Assembly: GCF_000024785.1 (NCBI RefSeq)
Contig: NC_013441.1
Location: 372,001 to 436,000, forward strand
Direction: 5' to 3'
Length of the DNA: 64,000 nt
Origin: Gordonia bronchialis DSM 43247
GTDB taxonomy: Bacteria > Actinomycetota > Actinomycetes > Mycobacteriales > Mycobacteriaceae
Shown here: positions 61,553 through 64,000 of the stretch, piece by piece
Position numbering within the stretch: position 1 is the first letter of the stretch
Layout of the letters: every line of letters begins with the position of its first letter
Position numbers and translations under genes: made by a program
The notes under the pieces: model-generated
Told to the model about the DNA's origin: nothing
Databases searched by the model: none
What the model saw: only the letters and a program-made list of their open reading frames with translations

Positions 61553-62560
61553 TCAGCGCACGGGCGCGGGCAGCGGCATGCCGCGCTCACGCAGGATGGT
61601 GCGAAGCCGGGTGGGGTAGTCGGTGATGAGGCCGTCGACACCGAGATCGATCTGGGCGTTCATCGCCGCGGGATCGTTGACCGTCCACGGAATGACCTTG
61701 AGTCCCAGCCGATGTGCACGTGTCACGAGCACCTTGGTGGACAGGTCGTAGTCCGGGGACAGGATCGATGCGACCTGACGCGCGCCGTTGATGACGTCGC
61801 CACGCACGCCGGCGTACGAGACCGGACCCAACCAACGTGACCCCGGCTTCCAGGTGGTGGTGTCCCACAGAGCAACTCGCGGAAGGTCGGGAGCGATGCG
61901 CGCGACGATGGGCAGAGTGCGCCAGTCGAAGCTCTGGATCGTCGCCCGAATGGGTGCACCCTGCGCCGATGCCGCGGCGCGTACCGAGGCGACGATGACA
62001 CCCACATACTGTTCGGGAGTTGCTGACTGCCAGCGTTTCTCGGCCTCGATCTTGGTCTCGATGTTGTAGCCGATGTGCTTGGCGCCCAGCTTCCGGGTGA
62101 GCGCGAACAGATCGCCGAGGCGCGCGATCCGGTTCCCGACAACGGGTTTCGCATCGGGATAGTCGGCGAGATTCTTGTCGCAGTGCAAGGTGGCGATCTG
62201 AGCGTACGTCAGATCGTGTACGACCTTCCCGACGTAAGGGAACTGCCGATCGCCGGGCGTCGCCGGAGCGGTGTCACGGCACTTGTCGGCCTGAATGGTC
62301 GGATCGTGCCAGATGATGGGCTGGAGGTCGCGGGTGAGCACGATGTCGAGTTCGAGGGTGCTGACGCCGAGTCGTAGTGCGGACTCGAAGCCACGCAAAG
62401 ACTCCTCGGTGTGTTCACCCCGACCACCGCGGTGGGCTTGCAGGTCGAACGACGCCGCGGTGGGACCAGGTGCGGCGACGGCCGACGGCGGTGGTGCACC
62501 CACGAGAGTCGCGGCGGCGACGCCGGAGAGCAGGATCGTGGAACGGCGGACGAGCCGCAT
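61553..62560 (-). CDS. Secreted glycerophosphodiester phosphodiesterase
   Basis: The ATG at 62560 (MRLVRRSTILLSGVAAATLV) starts a 335-residue protein with a signal peptide ending VAAP; ATG at 62572 is also possible. The GDPD TIM-barrel motifs are present: QAHRGGRGEHTEESLRGFES (His and Arg), TLELDIVLTRDLQPIIWHDP (Glu, Asp, His) and IGYNIETKIEAEK. QSFDWRTLPIVA and LGLKVIPWTVND complete the barrel. It hydrolyses glycerophosphodiesters outside the cell. Confidence 0.87.
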   Translation of the reverse strand: MRLVRRSTILLSGVAAATLVGAPPPSAVAAPGPTAASFDLQAHRGGRGEHTEESLRGFESALRLGVSTLELDIVLTRDLQPIIWHDPTIQADKCRDTAPATPGDRQFPYVGKVVHDLTYAQIATLHCDKNLADYPDAKPVVGNRIARLGDLFALTRKLGAKHIGYNIETKIEAEKRWQSATPEQYVGVIVASVRAAASAQGAPIRATIQSFDWRTLPIVARIAPDLPRVALWDTTTWKPGSRWLGPVSYAGVRGDVINGARQVASILSPDYDLSTKVLVTRAHRLGLKVIPWTVNDPAAMNAQIDLGVDGLITDYPTRLRTILRERGMPLPAPVR

Positions 62561-62648
62561 ACCCCAGTGCATGGGCTGAACGTAAGTGACGCTGGCGCCC
62601 AACGCAATCCGGGGTCACGCGGTGCTCACCGGTTGTTCATACACAGTT

Positions 62649-63023
62649 TCACTGCGGCGGTTCTTGGAAGGCTCGGACCTCGATGGCGCCTCCGACAGCG
62701 GCGGAGCAACGCTCCGCCCACTGGAGTGCCGCCGCCTCGTCGGCGACGTCGATGATCCAGAAGCCACCGACGTACTGGTCCGCCTCGACGAACGGTCCGG
62801 GGGTGTGGGTGGGCGGTGTCGACGTGGCGTCCACCATGATGGCCGACGACGGCGGGTGCAGTCCGCCGGCATGGACGAGCACCTTCGACTCGGTGAGATC
62901 ATTGTTGAGCTTGGTGGTCTCGGCCATGAGTCGTTCCAGGTCGGTCGGGTCCATCTCCTGCATCGACTCCATGGTCGGCTCGTCGGCGCTGTCGTGGGGA
63001 ACGGTGAGGAAGTATTGCGGCAT
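62649..63023 (-). CDS. YCII-related (DGPF) domain protein
   Basis: The ATG at 63023 is preceded by GAAGGA at good spacing and gives 124 residues; the longer frame upstream is rejected. MPQYFLTVPHDS and ESMQEMDPTDLERLMAETTK start the fold, and KVLVHAGGLHPPSSA, EADQYVGGFWIIDVADEAAA and GGAIEVRAFQEP end it, as in actinobacterial YCII proteins. The substrate is unknown. Confidence 0.82.
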   Translation of the reverse strand: MPQYFLTVPHDSADEPTMESMQEMDPTDLERLMAETTKLNNDLTESKVLVHAGGLHPPSSAIMVDATSTPPTHTPGPFVEADQYVGGFWIIDVADEAAALQWAERCSAAVGGAIEVRAFQEPPQ

Positions 63024-63168
63024 TGTGCTGTCCTTCTTCGTAGCGTGGCTACGTCGGCAATCAGGTAGACCGTGGGCGTCGGTGGAACTCATCGGTGGTG
63101 TGCCGATTGTGTGCGATGCCTGTCGGGTGGTTGCGGACATTGTTGGGTCGCTGGTGGTTTCGATACGC

Positions 63169-63342
63169 GTCGGGCTCGCAAGCTCGCTCGTCGCTACTCA
63201 ACCAGCAAAGGGGGTCGGGCTCGCAAGCTCGCTCGTCGCTACTCAACCAGCAAAGGGGGTCGGGCTCGCAAGCTCGCTCGTCGCTACTCAACCAGCAAAG
63301 GGGGTCGGGCTCGCAAGCTCGCTCGTCGCTACTCAACCAACG
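63169..63342. repeat. Tandem 45-base intergenic repeats, four units
   Basis: The unit GTCGGGCTCGCAAGCTCGCT, then CGTCGCTACTCAACCAGCAA, then AGGGG occurs at 63169, 63214, 63259 and 63304 (last unit changed at its end). There are no spacers, so this is not a CRISPR array. The stretch 63024-63366 between the YCII gene and nuoN holds no gene. The inner part CTCGCAAGC/GCTCGCTCGTCG is self-complementary and can form hairpins. Confidence 0.92.
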
Positions 63343-63366
63343 GGGAGGGTGGGTTGAGGGGAGCGG

Positions 63367-64000
63367 TCAGCGCAGGAAGGTGGCGGCGTGTTCGGTGAGG
63401 TCGAGGAGCGGCTGGGGGAACACGCCGAGGGCGATGGTGACGACGGTGCAGACGGCGATGCCGGTGGTGGTGAAGATGCTCGGTTTCACCACGTGCGGGG
63501 CGTCGACGGGGACGTCGTGGAAGAACATGGCGACGATGATGCGGACGTAGAAGTAGGCTGCGATGGCGCTGCTGATGACGCCGATCACCACCAGCACACC
63601 CCCGCCGGTGCCGGCGACCGCGGCGAACACGTCGAACTTGGCGATGAAGCCACTGGTGAGCGGGATGCCGGCGAAGGCCAGCAGGAACATCGAGAACATC
63701 GCGCCCACAAGGGGATAACGTCTTCCGAGGCCCGCCCACTGGGACAGGTTGGTGGCCTCGCGGCCGGACAGATGCGGACTGCGCGACACCGGGAGCCGTG
63801 CCTGCTGGCCGTGGCTGATCTGCGAGCGCAGGGAGGTGGGATTGTCTGCGGCGGTGTTGTCCGGCTCGCGGACCACGGCGATGGTCGCAAACGCGCCGAG
63901 CGTCGAAAAACCATAGGCGGCAAGGTAGAACAGCGTGGCGGCCAGCCCGGCGTCGTCGAAGGCGATGACGCCGAGCAGGATGAAGCCGGCGTGCGTGATC
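63367..64000 (-). CDS. nuoN: NADH-quinone oxidoreductase subunit N, C-terminal part
   Basis: The minus-strand frame runs from the right window edge to a stop at 63367, with 211 codons visible. HAGFILLGVIAFDDAGLAAT, YLAAYGFSTLGAFAT, SMFLLAFAGIPLTSGFIAK and SAIAAYFYVRIIVAMFF are the conserved transmembrane segments of the Mrp-like NuoN subunit of complex I. The start of the gene lies outside the window. It is the last gene of the nuo operon in this order of bacteria. Confidence 0.92.
   Translation of the reverse strand, partial: ITHAGFILLGVIAFDDAGLAATLFYLAAYGFSTLGAFATIAVVREPDNTAADNPTSLRSQISHGQQARLPVSRSPHLSGREATNLSQWAGLGRRYPLVGAMFSMFLLAFAGIPLTSGFIAKFDVFAAVAGTGGGVLVVIGVISSAIAAYFYVRIIVAMFFHDVPVDAPHVVKPSIFTTTGIAVCTVVTIALGVFPQPLLDLTEHAATFLR

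Noticed and set aside
63169..63342. Possible CRISPR array from 45-base repeats
   Set aside because: The units are directly adjacent with no unique spacers, and no cas genes are present. The 26-base and 28-base arrays were rejected on the same grounds.

Overview
The window is high-GC DNA from an actinobacterium of the Mycobacteriales. Supporting genes are a NuoN fragment, an MmpS-family protein, an LpqH-like lipoprotein, an actinobacterial SWIM/SNF2 helicase and a secreted-protein family with an AQA-A signal cleavage site. Intergenic repeats built on 'TTGAG(T/C)(A/C)GCGACGAGCGAG' suggest Gordonia or a close relative. The genus is an inference; the order is better supported.

Layout. (1) 1-217 is the start of an ordinary secreted-protein gene. 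(2) 313-37906 is a large defence island. Its left part holds a macro-like/SIR2 protein, an SBD-like protein, a RelE-tailed protein that looks frameshifted, and a Vsr nuclease. The centre is one tightly coupled + strand run, 3823-28345: UvrD-like helicase, DrmA, DrmB, DrmD, DrmMI methylase, a 2087-residue DruE-like helicase with a nuclease-like tail, a RelE-UvrD fusion, and a second UvrD-like helicase paralogous to the first. The right part holds a DUF262-RAMA protein, a divergent SSL2-type helicase cut in two by an IS21 element, a C5 cytosine methyltransferase, and a gene whose 5' end has been removed. (3) 33133-44934 overlaps the island edge and is rich in insertion sequences: one IS21, an ISL3 element carrying two inverted copies of one IS3 element, and a second intact ISL3 element. 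Two small membrane-protein genes (DUF4352-like and MmpS) lie between the ISL3 elements. (4) 45006-64000 looks like chromosomal backbone: a decayed DUF6308 gene, SWIM/SNF2 helicase, PAP2 phosphatase, SnoaL-like protein, GT39-like mannosyltransferase, GNAT, cyclase plus TPP enzyme, a third IS3-family element, LpqH-like lipoprotein, ADP-ribosylglycohydrolase/VWA operon opposite an NrtR-like regulator, a glycerophosphodiesterase, a YCII protein and nuoN.

How it may work. DrmA, DrmB, DrmD and DrmMI match the class 1 DISARM set, in which DrmMI marks self DNA and the helicases act on unmarked incoming DNA. No DrmC (phospholipase D) gene is visible. In its place, inside the same overlapping operon, sits a DruE-type DUF1998 helicase like those of Druantia, here with a Vsr/DUF559-like nuclease tail, bracketed by two related UvrD helicases. 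This DISARM-Druantia chimera is the strongest candidate for an undescribed system. SIR2, Vsr/C5-methylase and DUF262-RAMA genes around it are probably separate modules of the same island. At least two of the accessory genes are damaged by IS insertion.
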